Positions 44,695 through 53,304 of a stretch of 64,000 nt of DNA are shown one piece after another. A program made the position numbers and the translations under genes. Source of the stretch: Aquibacillus kalidii (GTDB taxonomy: Bacteria; Bacillota; Bacilli; Bacillales; Amphibacillaceae); NCBI RefSeq assembly GCF_014280935.1, contig NZ_JACLZI010000049.1:1-64000 (forward strand). Reading direction: 5' to 3'. Below the pieces are notes generated by a model. It worked only from the letters and a program-made list of their open reading frames with translations. It made no database searches and was not told the DNA's origin. Numbering within the stretch: position 1 is the first letter of the stretch; each line of letters opens with the position of its first letter.

Positions 44695-44722
44695 TGCTAA
44701 AGAAATGTTAATGAAATGTTAA
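44695..44722 (-). promoter_or_regulatory. TTAACA-like hexamer array before the kinase operon
   Basis: On the minus strand: TTAACA-N5-TTAACA-N5-TTAGCA, exact 11-bp phase, the best-matching hexamers in the window. Confidence 0.65.
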
Positions 44723-44819
44723 ATCATGAATTTTAATAGAATAAATTAGATGTTTGTCTGACTATTTGACACAGAGAGTGAAGATTTTATACTAAAAACT
44801 ATTAATTTCTAGAAGTGAC

Positions 44820-44963
44820 ATGATAAACAGAAAAAAATACTATAAAAGATTAAATCATGTGCTGAAAAGATGGTTTTTTAAAGTAGAAGAAAGTAGCTGG
44901 GATTGGAGAGTGCTAGAATTATTTCAAACCTTGCATAGCTCTCCAGATAAGTACAAGGAATAA
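44820..44963 (+). CDS. Possible small basic protein
   Basis: 47 residues, MINRKKYYKRLNHVLKRWFF then a Trp-rich VEESSWDWRVLELFQTLHSS. Only a weak GAAGTG precedes the ATG. It sits in a 540-bp gap on the opposite strand to all neighbours. It may be chance or a gene remnant. Confidence 0.2.
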   Translation: MINRKKYYKRLNHVLKRWFFKVEESSWDWRVLELFQTLHSSPDKYKE

Positions 44964-45120
44964 TAAGGAAGATGCTTTTGGATGAATTGGGAACCTAAAC
45001 ACAATGTAAAGCTGATTATGAAAAATAAAAAGCGTTGTTGTGACTTGGAGTATAAATCGCCTTCTTATGTTCCGCTTTAACGATCTGACTACATATTTGA
45101 TTGCACTGCTCCATAATCAT

Positions 45121-45154
45121 AAAAGGGAGAGAGCTAATTAAGCTCTCCCCTTTT
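45121..45154 (-). terminator. Terminator of the sqdB-sqdX-gtrA operon
   Basis: AAAAGGGAGAGAGCT and AGCTCTCCCCTTTT pair around a 5-nt loop, 8 nt past the GtrA-like stop, with TTTT on the minus strand. Confidence 0.85.
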
Positions 45155-45161
45155 CATTCAA

Positions 45162-45614
45162 CTACTCTAGTCCTCTTTCCCAATGATTTTTGAATACAAA
45201 GTATTTATTGAAAAAGAAGCTTGCTAGGGAGGATAAATACATGGATAGTCCCTTTGCTATATTTGTTTGAAGCCAGTTCGGAAGAGTGGAAGTCAATTCA
45301 AATACTCTCAATCCGCCAATAAAGACAATATTTGCGATCAACAAGCTCACGAATGCTTGAACGACAAAAACTGCAAATTGCTTCTTTGATTTTTTAATTT
45401 TAAATGTATATTTTGAATTCCAATAATAGCTATTTAAAATAGCTACCATATAAGACAAAGAATTATAGGTAGTTAACAAAACCGTATCATTTGTAGGGTA
45501 AAAATATAGAATTCCATTGAGTATACCAATATCTAGTACAGCACACACGATTCCTATCACACTATATTTTCCAAATTCAATAAAGCCATTTTTATACCGT
45601 TTAAGAAATTTCAT
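45162..45614 (-). CDS. GtrA-like membrane protein of the sulfolipid operon
   Basis: 150 residues, four spans. FGKYSVIGIVCAVLDIGIL begins the GtrA fold, NSYYWNSKYTFKIK and FFFNKYFVFKNHW are the two conserved half-motifs (N..W....F.F). GTG three codons upstream is an alternative start; GGTG precedes this ATG by 6 nt. It starts 28 nt after the sulfoquinovosyltransferase gene and shares its terminator. It may flip or anchor the glycolipid product. This pairing is an inference from gene order. Confidence 0.8.
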   Translation of the reverse strand: MKFLKRYKNGFIEFGKYSVIGIVCAVLDIGILNGILYFYPTNDTVLLTTYNSLSYMVAILNSYYWNSKYTFKIKKSKKQFAVFVVQAFVSLLIANIVFIGGLRVFELTSTLPNWLQTNIAKGLSMYLSSLASFFFNKYFVFKNHWERGLE

Positions 45615-45642
45615 TCCAAACACCGCTTTGGTTGTAATATTA

Positions 45643-46788
45643 TCAATTGCTTTCTCTTACAAGTACAGATGAACGATGGTATTGTTTCACCGTCTTTTTA
45701 TAAAAGGTTAACAATTGGCTAGAAGGTGCATCCCAACCAATTGCTTGACTCGTTTTGTGCGCTTCCATACCTAATAACCTACGATAATGATCATCCTTAA
45801 GTTTTAGAACACATTGAACAAAATCACCTTCATGGTCCGGATTGTAAAGCAATCCTGTTCTACCATGTTCAACTTGCTCACTCGTTGGACCACTTTGTGC
45901 AGCAACAACAGGTAAACCAGAAGACATTGCTTCTAATAGCACAAGTCCCAATGTTTCTGTTGTAGAAGGAAACACAAATATGTCCGATGAAGCATAGGCA
46001 CAAGCAAGCTCATCTCCATGTAAAAAACCAGTAAATACCGTGTCTGTTTCTTTAAAGTAATCTTCTAAATAAGCACGGTGTGGACCGTCTCCCACAATCG
46101 CAAGGCAATAGTCATCAGACTGTTCCAATACCTTACGAATCTTTTCTATGTCCTTTTCCGGAGCAAGTCTACCTACATAGAGTAATAATTTCTTATCCTT
46201 ATTACCACGCGTTAGCCTATCACGCATTTTTACATCAAAGTGATCTGGTTGATACTGCACAGTATCGACCCCTCGTTTCCAAAAATGGACATCTTTAAAG
46301 CGCTTCTGTTTTAATTCTTCCAATACAGATTTTGAAGTACAGAGGTTCACATCCGCTCTATTATGCAAAGAACGGAAATACCACCAAAGAATTGGCTTTA
46401 AGAACGGGACACGATAATATTCTGCATATTTTGGAACGTGCGTATGATAAGAAGCTACTAAAGGTAATCCTAATTGCTTTGTATAATAAATACCAGTTAC
46501 CCCGAGAAAGGCCGGATTAACGACATGTACAATATCTGGTTGAAAATCTTTCAGGTGTTTCTTTACTTTAAGTGACAAAAAGGAATACTTTTTGTCTTTA
46601 TATAAGAAGAAAGTATATGCGGGTACCCCAGCAATTGGAATACCCTCAAAGTCTGATACACCTAAATCAGGTGCAATCACTATCACATCATGCCCCTGAT
46701 TTTCCAACCATCGAATCGATGCACATAATCTTGTTACAATCCCATCTGTAGATGGTAGAAACGTTTCTGTAATTATTGCAATTCGCAT
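45643..46788 (-). CDS. sqdX: Sulfoquinovosyl diacylglycerol synthase (SqdX/SQD2-like)
   Basis: 381-residue GT-B glycosyltransferase, family 4. It should transfer sulfoquinovose from UDP-sulfoquinovose to diacylglycerol. The acceptor half has ITETFLPSTDGIVTRL and ASYHTHVPKYAEYY near 118-131. The donor half has FWKRGVDTVQYQP, LYVGRLAPEKDIE, FTGFLHGDELACAYASSDIF and ETLGLVLLEAMSSGLPVVAA. Many of these match plant SQD2 and cyanobacterial SqdX, notably SYHTHVP, GVD and GDEL.AYAS.D. Generic mannosyl- or glucosyltransferases share some motifs, so the adjoining sqdB is the key support. It lies 125 nt downstream of sqdB. Confidence 0.8.
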   Translation of the reverse strand: MRIAIITETFLPSTDGIVTRLCASIRWLENQGHDVIVIAPDLGVSDFEGIPIAGVPAYTFFLYKDKKYSFLSLKVKKHLKDFQPDIVHVVNPAFLGVTGIYYTKQLGLPLVASYHTHVPKYAEYYRVPFLKPILWWYFRSLHNRADVNLCTSKSVLEELKQKRFKDVHFWKRGVDTVQYQPDHFDVKMRDRLTRGNKDKKLLLYVGRLAPEKDIEKIRKVLEQSDDYCLAIVGDGPHRAYLEDYFKETDTVFTGFLHGDELACAYASSDIFVFPSTTETLGLVLLEAMSSGLPVVAAQSGPTSEQVEHGRTGLLYNPDHEGDFVQCVLKLKDDHYRRLLGMEAHKTSQAIGWDAPSSQLLTFYKKTVKQYHRSSVLVRESN

Positions 46789-46913
46789 AAAAGTACACTC
46801 ACCTTTAGGTGTTTTTTGTTTACACAGATTTACATACAGTGAGTCTTTGAAGATAATTATTAACTATACTGTATACCTTTATTATCAACAAAAATTGCCC
46901 AGGAAATTTTGAC

Positions 46914-48152
46914 TTAAACCGGATCTACTACTTTCCTTGGAATTCCTGGTTTTTGTTCTTTCGTCCACATGCTCTTAGCTGGTATTTTTGCGTGATCGGC
47001 GCGATAAGCATATTGTTTAGCAACCTTTGTCACTTCTTGCAATAATCCATCATTTAACATAATAGGCTTTAAACCTTTCGATAAGAAAAGATCATTTTTA
47101 ACATGTAATTCGTTTTCGGGAGCTTCTTTCCTTGGATTATCTACATAAGCGATTTCCCCGCCTGTCAGTTCACTAATTAGCTTTGCTAAATCTCTCACAC
47201 AGTGCGTTTCTGTCATTTGGTTAAATATCATTACTTTTTCATCTCGTGCAGGTGGATTCTCAATTGCTAGTTGAATACATCTAACTGTATCTTGAATATG
47301 TATAAACGCACGTGTTTGTCCCCCAGATCCATGTACAGTAATAGGATAACCAACAGCCGCTTGCATTAAAAAGCGATTCAAAACCGTTCCATAATCACCA
47401 TCATAATCAAAACGATTAATCAACCTCTCATCAAGCTTAGTCTCCATTGTATTTGTTCCCCATACAATCCCTTGATGAAGATCTGTTACTCTCACATTAT
47501 CGTTTTTATTATAATATTGGAAAAGTAAATGGTCTTGGGACTTTGTCATATGATAAACGGAGCCAGGATTGGTCGGATAAAGAATTTGTTTATGTACCCG
47601 ATCACCGGTTTCTGTTTTCACTTCCACATCCAAATAACCTTCTGGAATTTTGACACCAGCCGTACCGTATCCATAAACACCCATAGTACCTAAATGTACG
47701 AGATGGATATCAAGTCCAGATTCAACAATTGCACATAATACGTTATGTGTCGCATTAGAATTGTTGTTTACGGTATATCTTTTGTGTTTAGAAGATTTCA
47801 TTGAATAAGGCGCTGAACGTTGCTCAGCAAAGTGGATAATTGCATCTGGTTTCTCTTTAATTATCACTCGGAGAAGCTCATCATAGTACGTGGCAATATC
47901 AATATTATAAAAATCTATTTTATTTCCGCTTATCTCTTCCCATGCAGTTAACCTCGTCCCAATCGGTTGGATCGGTGTTAATGATTCCGCTTCTAATTCA
48001 TAGTCAATGTTACGTCTCGACAGATTATCAATAATCACAACTTCGTGACCTAAGTTCGACAGGTGCAAACTGGTTGGCCATCCACAAAACCCATCTCCTC
48101 CAAGGACAATGATTTTTTTATTTTTTAAATCCAATTGCGTATTATTATTCAA
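46914..48152 (-). CDS. sqdB: UDP-sulfoquinovose synthase (SqdB/SQD1)
   Basis: 412-residue short-chain dehydrogenase/reductase. It makes UDP-sulfoquinovose from UDP-glucose and sulfite, using bound NAD. VLGGDGFCGWPTSLHLSNLG (17-36) is the GGDGYCGW signature of SQD1. FAEQRSAPYSM near 108-118 and HLGTMGVYG (Thr156) follow, with Tyr200 and Lys204 of YHMTK forming the catalytic triad spacing of SQD1. RLINRFDYDGDYGTVLNRF and QAAVGYPITVHGSGGQTR also match. An ordinary UDP-glucose epimerase lacks these. TTG start with GGGGG upstream. It is first in a three-gene operon and has a hexamer array ~200 bp upstream. Confidence 0.9.
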   Translation of the reverse strand: MNNNTQLDLKNKKIIVLGGDGFCGWPTSLHLSNLGHEVVIIDNLSRRNIDYELEAESLTPIQPIGTRLTAWEEISGNKIDFYNIDIATYYDELLRVIIKEKPDAIIHFAEQRSAPYSMKSSKHKRYTVNNNSNATHNVLCAIVESGLDIHLVHLGTMGVYGYGTAGVKIPEGYLDVEVKTETGDRVHKQILYPTNPGSVYHMTKSQDHLLFQYYNKNDNVRVTDLHQGIVWGTNTMETKLDERLINRFDYDGDYGTVLNRFLMQAAVGYPITVHGSGGQTRAFIHIQDTVRCIQLAIENPPARDEKVMIFNQMTETHCVRDLAKLISELTGGEIAYVDNPRKEAPENELHVKNDLFLSKGLKPIMLNDGLLQEVTKVAKQYAYRADHAKIPAKSMWTKEQKPGIPRKVVDPV

Positions 48153-48348
48153 AATTATCCATCCCCCTATTTAAATAATTTCCATTATTATATTTTACTA
48201 GGCAATACACAGTAAGACAGTAATATACCAAAAATACAACTAATATGAATATCGCTAACAATGAGGTTTGCTTTTTACGAATAATTATTAGTGCTATAAG
48301 GTAATTAACCTATGCAATAATTTTCTTATCAGAATATTAACTAAGCGA

Positions 48349-48387
48349 TGTTTTGATCATATCAGAGAAATGTTAGCAAAATGTTAA
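48349..48387 (-). promoter_or_regulatory. TTAACA-like hexamer array before the sulfolipid operon
   Basis: On the minus strand: TTAACA-N5-CTAACA-N5-CTGATA-N5-AAAACA in exact 11-bp phase. It fits a Bacillus PhoP box and would link sulfolipid synthesis to phosphate limitation. Confidence 0.6.
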
Positions 48388-48399
48388 ACTATACTTTTA

Positions 48400-49160
48400 A
48401 ACAGCAATCCAATTTATCTGAATCTATGATGTTAGACCCTACCGAAAGACATATTGGGCATTTTTCGTTTATAGAGGACAGAAAGAGTATTAGTAATTAA
48501 TAGATTGGTCAAAATCCTTATATAGACTCCGCAACACCTTTTGCTCGACCTCAGGCGTCCAGTTGATTTTGAGCTTATTTCTCGCACTGATAATAGAGCC
48601 GTGTAGAAAATGCTATGTGTTATAAGTTCGTCAATCTCGTCTGTTACGACGATTTTAACAGAGTTGTACTCCTTTGTGCCTTGTCGATGATACGGCATAA
48701 GCTACTTATGTAATTAAGCAATTCTACTAATACTGCTACGCCAAGCAGAACTAATACAAAAATAAAGATTGTCCGACATTAAAATAAAAGAGCAAAGTTC
48801 TGTAAAGATAGATTCTTTTCGGCAAATCCTTTTATTTAAAATATCTTTTGTATTTATATTCGGTTGTCCATCAAAAAATGTCCTGAAATACTTTAATATT
48901 GTGGAATAGATCCTCTTTTTACTCTTTCTTTACATTTTTTACCCAGTTTGTGTAACGGATACACATAGACGAAACTACATAGGGAAGAAAATAATAGATT
49001 TGTTTTTTTAAATCATTATTTTTAATAGAAACCTCCATAGATTTCTTTACATCAATAAGCAATCTTTTAGTCTATATGATATTTAGGATAGGTTTAAGGT
49101 TAAGTTAAGATTCGTCAATTGCTGTGATTCCGTATAATAATTATTAACATAGATACAAAA
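48400..49160. other. Gap with decayed reading frames
   Basis: No gene that I trust. An 88-codon minus-strand frame (48432-48698) has an unnatural composition. Other minus-strand frames hold protein-like pieces (IFIFVLVLLGVAVLVELLNY near 48640-48770; LKINWTPEVEQKVLRSLYKD near 48495-48580) broken by stops, consistent with a small decayed membrane protein. Confidence 0.4.
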
Positions 49161-49165
49161 CAAAG

Positions 49166-49203
49166 AAAAAAACCAAATCATTTGAGATTTGGTTTTTTTC
49201 TTT
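49166..49203. terminator. Terminator of the PAP2 phosphatase gene
   Basis: AAACCAAATC and GATTTGGTTT pair around a 6-nt loop with A- and T-runs on both sides; it lies 36 nt past the stop. Confidence 0.8.
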
Positions 49204-49238
49204 GTTTGATATTTTCATATATTCAGCTATCTAAACGA

Positions 49239-52193
49239 TTAGGCTTTTCTTTTTCTCATGAAGAGGAAGAACATACCACTTAAGAAGAGTAAAAACCCTG
49301 CTAATAAATACTGATAGATCGTAGTAGCAGTTTCCGGTAGTTTTTGTTTGTCTTCCGTTACAGGCTGTTGTTCTATTTCTTCCTGTTCAAAAACGGTATA
49401 GGTGCTGAAGTGATCGGTTTGCGCTGTCACGTTTCCATCTTGCCACTCTCCGCCGATTGCTTCCCATTCTTCTAGTTCAGGATTCCAATAGAAAAGTTGC
49501 ACCCGATCTTTATCATTAACTTTGTTATTATCAACAGAAAATGTCAGAGTCACTTTTTCGTCGAAGGTAGTTATTCTTTTTTCACCTTGTTTGATTTCAA
49601 AATCATAGACCACACTCAATGCTTGATCTATATCAGCTAAACGCTCTAACTGAATTGATGCAGCCTCGGATGCATTAGTGAAATTGGAGGCAGCAAGTTG
49701 CAAGCTGACATTTTTCAACTGAATGAAGATCGTTATACGATGCTCCTTCAGCCATTTTATTTGGTCAGAAGTAAATGCTAGATTAACAGAATCATTATGA
49801 TCACGTAAATCTATCCGTAATTCACCATTATCAGCAAGCTGATTTAGCGAATCTGTTTCAATCGTTGCCTCACCATTGATAACGTCAGGTGATAAGGTAA
49901 CACTGGTTTGTTTCTTTGGATCTTTTGAGTCTTCAGGACCTTCTGGATCGACAGGGTCTTTTGGATCTTCAGGATCTTCAGGATCTGGTGAACCTGGATC
50001 AGAAGTATCGATTGCTTGGATATGTGCAACAACACTATTATTGTTATAAGTGACAGTTACCTCGTAATCATCTGCTGTTATATTATCGAAATTACCTTTC
50101 ACCTGGTCAGCAGTCATTAAAGTAATATTCGCAGCCTTGTCTATTTCATAATTAGAAAGATCCAAATTCAGATCCCCACCATCAAGGTATAACAGTCCAT
50201 CTACATTTAGTTGCGTTTTGTCATTATCTATTGCAATATCTAGGCTTCCAGCTTCCATTGTTAAGTTACCATTTACATTCAGTGGTTCATCTACATTAAC
50301 TAAAACTGTACCATTTTCTACATAAAGATCGCCTTCACCAAAAGCAGTCGCAGAAGTAGCTTCTAATGTTCCTTCTTGCAGCAATGTACCTCCTGTATAA
50401 CTGTTATCTCCCGTCAATGTAAGAATTCCAGTTCCTTTTTTGGTAAGCATACCTTCGCCATTAATGTTATTTCTCCACCAGTCATGTGCATTAAATCTTC
50501 CTTTGGAGGCATCCATGTCTACCGTTACATTCTCTAAAAACGCACCGTATCCATCAGCTGCTGTTACCAAATCGATTCTTCCCCAACCATTGGATTCGTC
50601 AATTACAGGGTAACCAGATTCAATCTCAGTTGTATATAATACTTCTCTACGTTGTTCATCTGTTAAGTAAGGTTGACGAGTTTCCAATAAAACTTCAGCC
50701 CCTTTTGGTACTACAGGGTCTAAACCTTTTATGCCAGTCTGAGGTAATCCGTATGTAAGTTTTTCTCGATAGAATGCTTTATTTGCATCATGATTTTCCC
50801 ATTTTTGTTCATCGTATGCACTTTCAAATGTATATTCTTCTGTTACAGTATGTGCATATTCATACAAACTCATGTTTTTAGCTTCTGCTAATTCTCCAAA
50901 TACTTCTCCAGTATTTTCATAAGCCTTGTCTTTTACTTCTTTATTGGCTTCTCTACTTAATGCATATGCCGTCATAGCTGTAGACTGTATTCTTCCACCT
51001 ATAACATCAAGTGGTGAGTGCATCCCAGATACTATTCTGTTTTCTCCCATTTGAGCTGCTCTAGCTAGAAATTCTGAATATCTTTCTGGTGTAGCATAAG
51101 CAAAAGCAAATGATGATAAATAAGCTGCGCTTGTATGACCACTTGGGAATGCTCCGTCTTTTCCTCTTCCGTCTTCCGCTTTTCTTTTTACATATTCTAA
51201 CGCAGGAATTACCTTAACGTTTGTTTCATATTGTTGAAAATGTTTTTCTCCTGATTCCTTTTTTCCACCTAAAGGTAAATCTTCTGTTGTTGGTTCTCCG
51301 CTACCTATTGTATCCCAAACAGGCATTCCATTCTCATCAACAACTTCTATCACTTCACCGTTTGAATTCATTCTCCATGGTCTTGGAGATGAGAAAAAGT
51401 ATTTAGAAGGACTTGAAGATGATGGGTTCCTGAATCTAATTACATCTACTAAACCTAACATACCTGAAAGCTCAGTATTAACCCAATCTGGTCCCATTCC
51501 TTGACTTTGATCTTCCGCTGTTTCTTCTTCTAACACCTTGTCCATTTCATCTATAGTTCGTACAACATCTGTATTTGGATTTACCATTTCTACATAGTCA
51601 TTAGCCAACGGACCAAAAGCATCCATCATACTATAGATCTTATCTCTTTGATCATCATAATAGGCCGCTAAAGCCTCTTCATCCGTTCTGTTATTAGTAA
51701 CGTCTTCTACATACTTAATATTAGCTTTCCAAGTCTGTGGATCTCTGATTTCTTCGTTAGCATATGTTTTCTTATCTGCTACTACCTTTGTCTGATCATT
51801 TTTATATCCATCAAAATAAACGGTAGGTCCGTCACCATATTTAGCAACCTTCCCATTTGCACCTGGTATAGTTAACGCTATTCCATTTCTCCAGTCTGGT
51901 TGATTCATAGACCATACTTGATCAAAACCATCTAAGATACTTATAAAGGGATTAGTCAAAGCTATATTCTTTAATTGTGAATCATTGGCATTTCCGCCAT
52001 TATCGACTACTGGTAAAGGTTGCTCAACTTCAGGAGGATTTGTATTTATCTCTCCAGTAGTCCCTTGTGGCTTTGAAGGTTTTGTATCTTCCTGACTAGA
52101 ATTTTGACTAGCGGCTAGAATAGGAAGCTCAAAAGTACCCATAGTTAGCACTACAAGTAGTAGTATTACTGTTATTTTTTTCATAAATTTCAT
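49239..52193 (-). CDS. Cell-wall-anchored PAP2-family acid phosphatase
   Basis: 984 residues. A signal peptide (KKITVILLLVVLTMGTF, cut near 29) and a Pro/Thr linker lead to a class A acid phosphatase/haloperoxidase core: KYFFSSPRP near 270, PSGHTSAAY near 353 and RIVSGMHSPLDVIGG near 388, the three PAP2 catalytic blocks. A passenger-associated beta repeat (GDNSYTGGTLLQEGTLEA) near 610, a Pro-Asp-rich spacer near 745-770 and a beta-sandwich follow. The C-terminus LPETA plus a span and RKRKA is a sortase signal. It should release phosphate outside the cell. PhoP-like hexamers lie ~90 bp upstream. A beta-repeat in a Gram-positive wall protein is uncommon. Confidence 0.88.
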   Translation of the reverse strand: MKFMKKITVILLLVVLTMGTFELPILAASQNSSQEDTKPSKPQGTTGEINTNPPEVEQPLPVVDNGGNANDSQLKNIALTNPFISILDGFDQVWSMNQPDWRNGIALTIPGANGKVAKYGDGPTVYFDGYKNDQTKVVADKKTYANEEIRDPQTWKANIKYVEDVTNNRTDEEALAAYYDDQRDKIYSMMDAFGPLANDYVEMVNPNTDVVRTIDEMDKVLEEETAEDQSQGMGPDWVNTELSGMLGLVDVIRFRNPSSSSPSKYFFSSPRPWRMNSNGEVIEVVDENGMPVWDTIGSGEPTTEDLPLGGKKESGEKHFQQYETNVKVIPALEYVKRKAEDGRGKDGAFPSGHTSAAYLSSFAFAYATPERYSEFLARAAQMGENRIVSGMHSPLDVIGGRIQSTAMTAYALSREANKEVKDKAYENTGEVFGELAEAKNMSLYEYAHTVTEEYTFESAYDEQKWENHDANKAFYREKLTYGLPQTGIKGLDPVVPKGAEVLLETRQPYLTDEQRREVLYTTEIESGYPVIDESNGWGRIDLVTAADGYGAFLENVTVDMDASKGRFNAHDWWRNNINGEGMLTKKGTGILTLTGDNSYTGGTLLQEGTLEATSATAFGEGDLYVENGTVLVNVDEPLNVNGNLTMEAGSLDIAIDNDKTQLNVDGLLYLDGGDLNLDLSNYEIDKAANITLMTADQVKGNFDNITADDYEVTVTYNNNSVVAHIQAIDTSDPGSPDPEDPEDPKDPVDPEGPEDSKDPKKQTSVTLSPDVINGEATIETDSLNQLADNGELRIDLRDHNDSVNLAFTSDQIKWLKEHRITIFIQLKNVSLQLAASNFTNASEAASIQLERLADIDQALSVVYDFEIKQGEKRITTFDEKVTLTFSVDNNKVNDKDRVQLFYWNPELEEWEAIGGEWQDGNVTAQTDHFSTYTVFEQEEIEQQPVTEDKQKLPETATTIYQYLLAGFLLFLSGMFFLFMRKRKA

Positions 52194-52280
52194 ACTTTTT
52201 TCATTTCTCCTTTTCTATTGTATATTTTTAAACCACAAATTTCATTTTATGGGATGTTTATTAATTGAATGTAGGGAATT

Positions 52281-52308
52281 TGTTTAAATTTGGTAAATTT
52301 TTTGTAAA
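52281..52308 (-). promoter_or_regulatory. PhoP-like hexamers before the phosphatase gene
   Basis: On the minus strand: TTTACA-N6-TTACCA-N4-TAAACA, ~11-bp phase, 88-115 bp before the start codon. Less regular than the other arrays but next to a phosphatase. Confidence 0.4.
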
Positions 52309-52904
52309 ATTGAAGAGATTTATTGTTGATTTTAATATGTTATCGAGGTTATAGCAGAACTTTATCAAAAAGGGATAAATACGATAAATAATTCTATTAA
52401 ACACATATATGCAAAAGGTAAAATGAATGGATCGGAAAATATTCTGCAAAAGCTAGTAGTTCAAACCAAAGGAAAACAAGAAGTTGAAAATATATTTTTT
52501 CCTTAATACCCTTTTGGCATCATTAATGTCTTAATACAAAACAAATATTGGAAATAGTTTCTTGTCACTTAAGCAAGAAAAAGACTTCTCAAAAGTTATA
52601 AAGACTAAATAAGAAGTCTCAAATTTAAACATTATGTTAGCAAAATCGGCTAATTACCTTGTATATCAATAGTTCGAGCGGTCATTACATCACCTTAAGC
52701 CCTTTAAGAAGAAAAATTACAGAAAAGAAACTACTTCAGTGTTTTTATGATAGAATATAAAGAGATTATTTATTACCCTAATTTAAAATATACTTATTTA
52801 ACTTTTAATAATCTATTTTATTATAAATAGGATTGCAGAATAAAATAAATTATGATAAATTCAATATATTGTAGAAAACAAATATCTACTGCACCATATA
52901 TAGT
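52309..52904. other. A/T-rich stretch before the riboswitch
   Basis: No gene. One hairpin, AGACTTCT / AGAAGTCT with a long loop, at 52583-52619. The nrd promoter must lie in the last ~100 bp, but I see no convincing -35/-10 pair. Confidence 0.4.
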
Positions 52905-53030
52905 AATGTAAGTGTAGGCGACATCTTTGTCTTAAAAGGGAAGACAGTTAATCCGTGACTACCCCGCATAGTAATTTTCGAGAAGGTTCTCAGGATGATG
53001 ACCTAAGTCAATAGATCGCCAAACTTACTA
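52905..53030 (+). promoter_or_regulatory. Short cobalamin-family riboswitch before nrdHIEF
   Basis: GGCGA (52917) pairs with TCGCC (53016) as P1, extended by TAAGT/ACTTA. Inside are AAAAGGGAA, then GTTAATCC, then TACCCCGCATAGTAA, matching the B12-box order GGGAA..GGTGnAAnTCC..gCCCGC.ACTGTaA. The 3' side AGTCAATAGATCGCC corresponds to AGTCAGGAGACCTGCC. At ~115 nt it lacks the peripheral arms of the ~200-nt class, having only a GAGAA/TTCTC hairpin there. A terminator follows before nrdH. Binding of B12 would be expected to shut off this B12-independent reductase. Confidence 0.72.
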
Positions 53031-53200
53031 GTGTTTCTTTTCTTCGGAGAGTAAGAACGGAAAACGATAGGATAAATAGTTACATACTGTCCTTTTATTT
53101 TACTTTCAAAATGGAAAGTCTTAGATGAGCTGCAGTCTGTTGAGATGCGAAAGCGCGATTTGCTTGCGTATTTTTATTGTTATTCTACTGTCGTTTTTTG

Positions 53201-53233
53201 TCCGTTCATGTTAATAGGAACGGCTTTTTTTTT
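53201..53233 (+). terminator. Leader terminator before nrdH
   Basis: CCGTTC and GAACGG pair around a 10-nt loop followed by TTTTTTTTT, 72 nt before nrdH. With the upstream aptamer it forms the switch. Confidence 0.85.
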
Positions 53234-53304
53234 GCCTTAGGCCATTTTTAAGCCGTGACCTTAGAAGACAATTAAAATCAATTTTATACAATAGGAGTGG
53301 TATC

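Noticed and set aside
48432-48698. 88-codon minus-strand frame as a gene
   Set aside because: Its composition is unlike a protein, protein-like pieces occur in the other frames of the same stretch, and no ribosome site of note precedes it.
49844-50035. Coding on another frame across the Pro-Asp-rich spacer of the phosphatase
   Set aside because: The repeat-like frame is produced by the low-complexity linker of the real gene.
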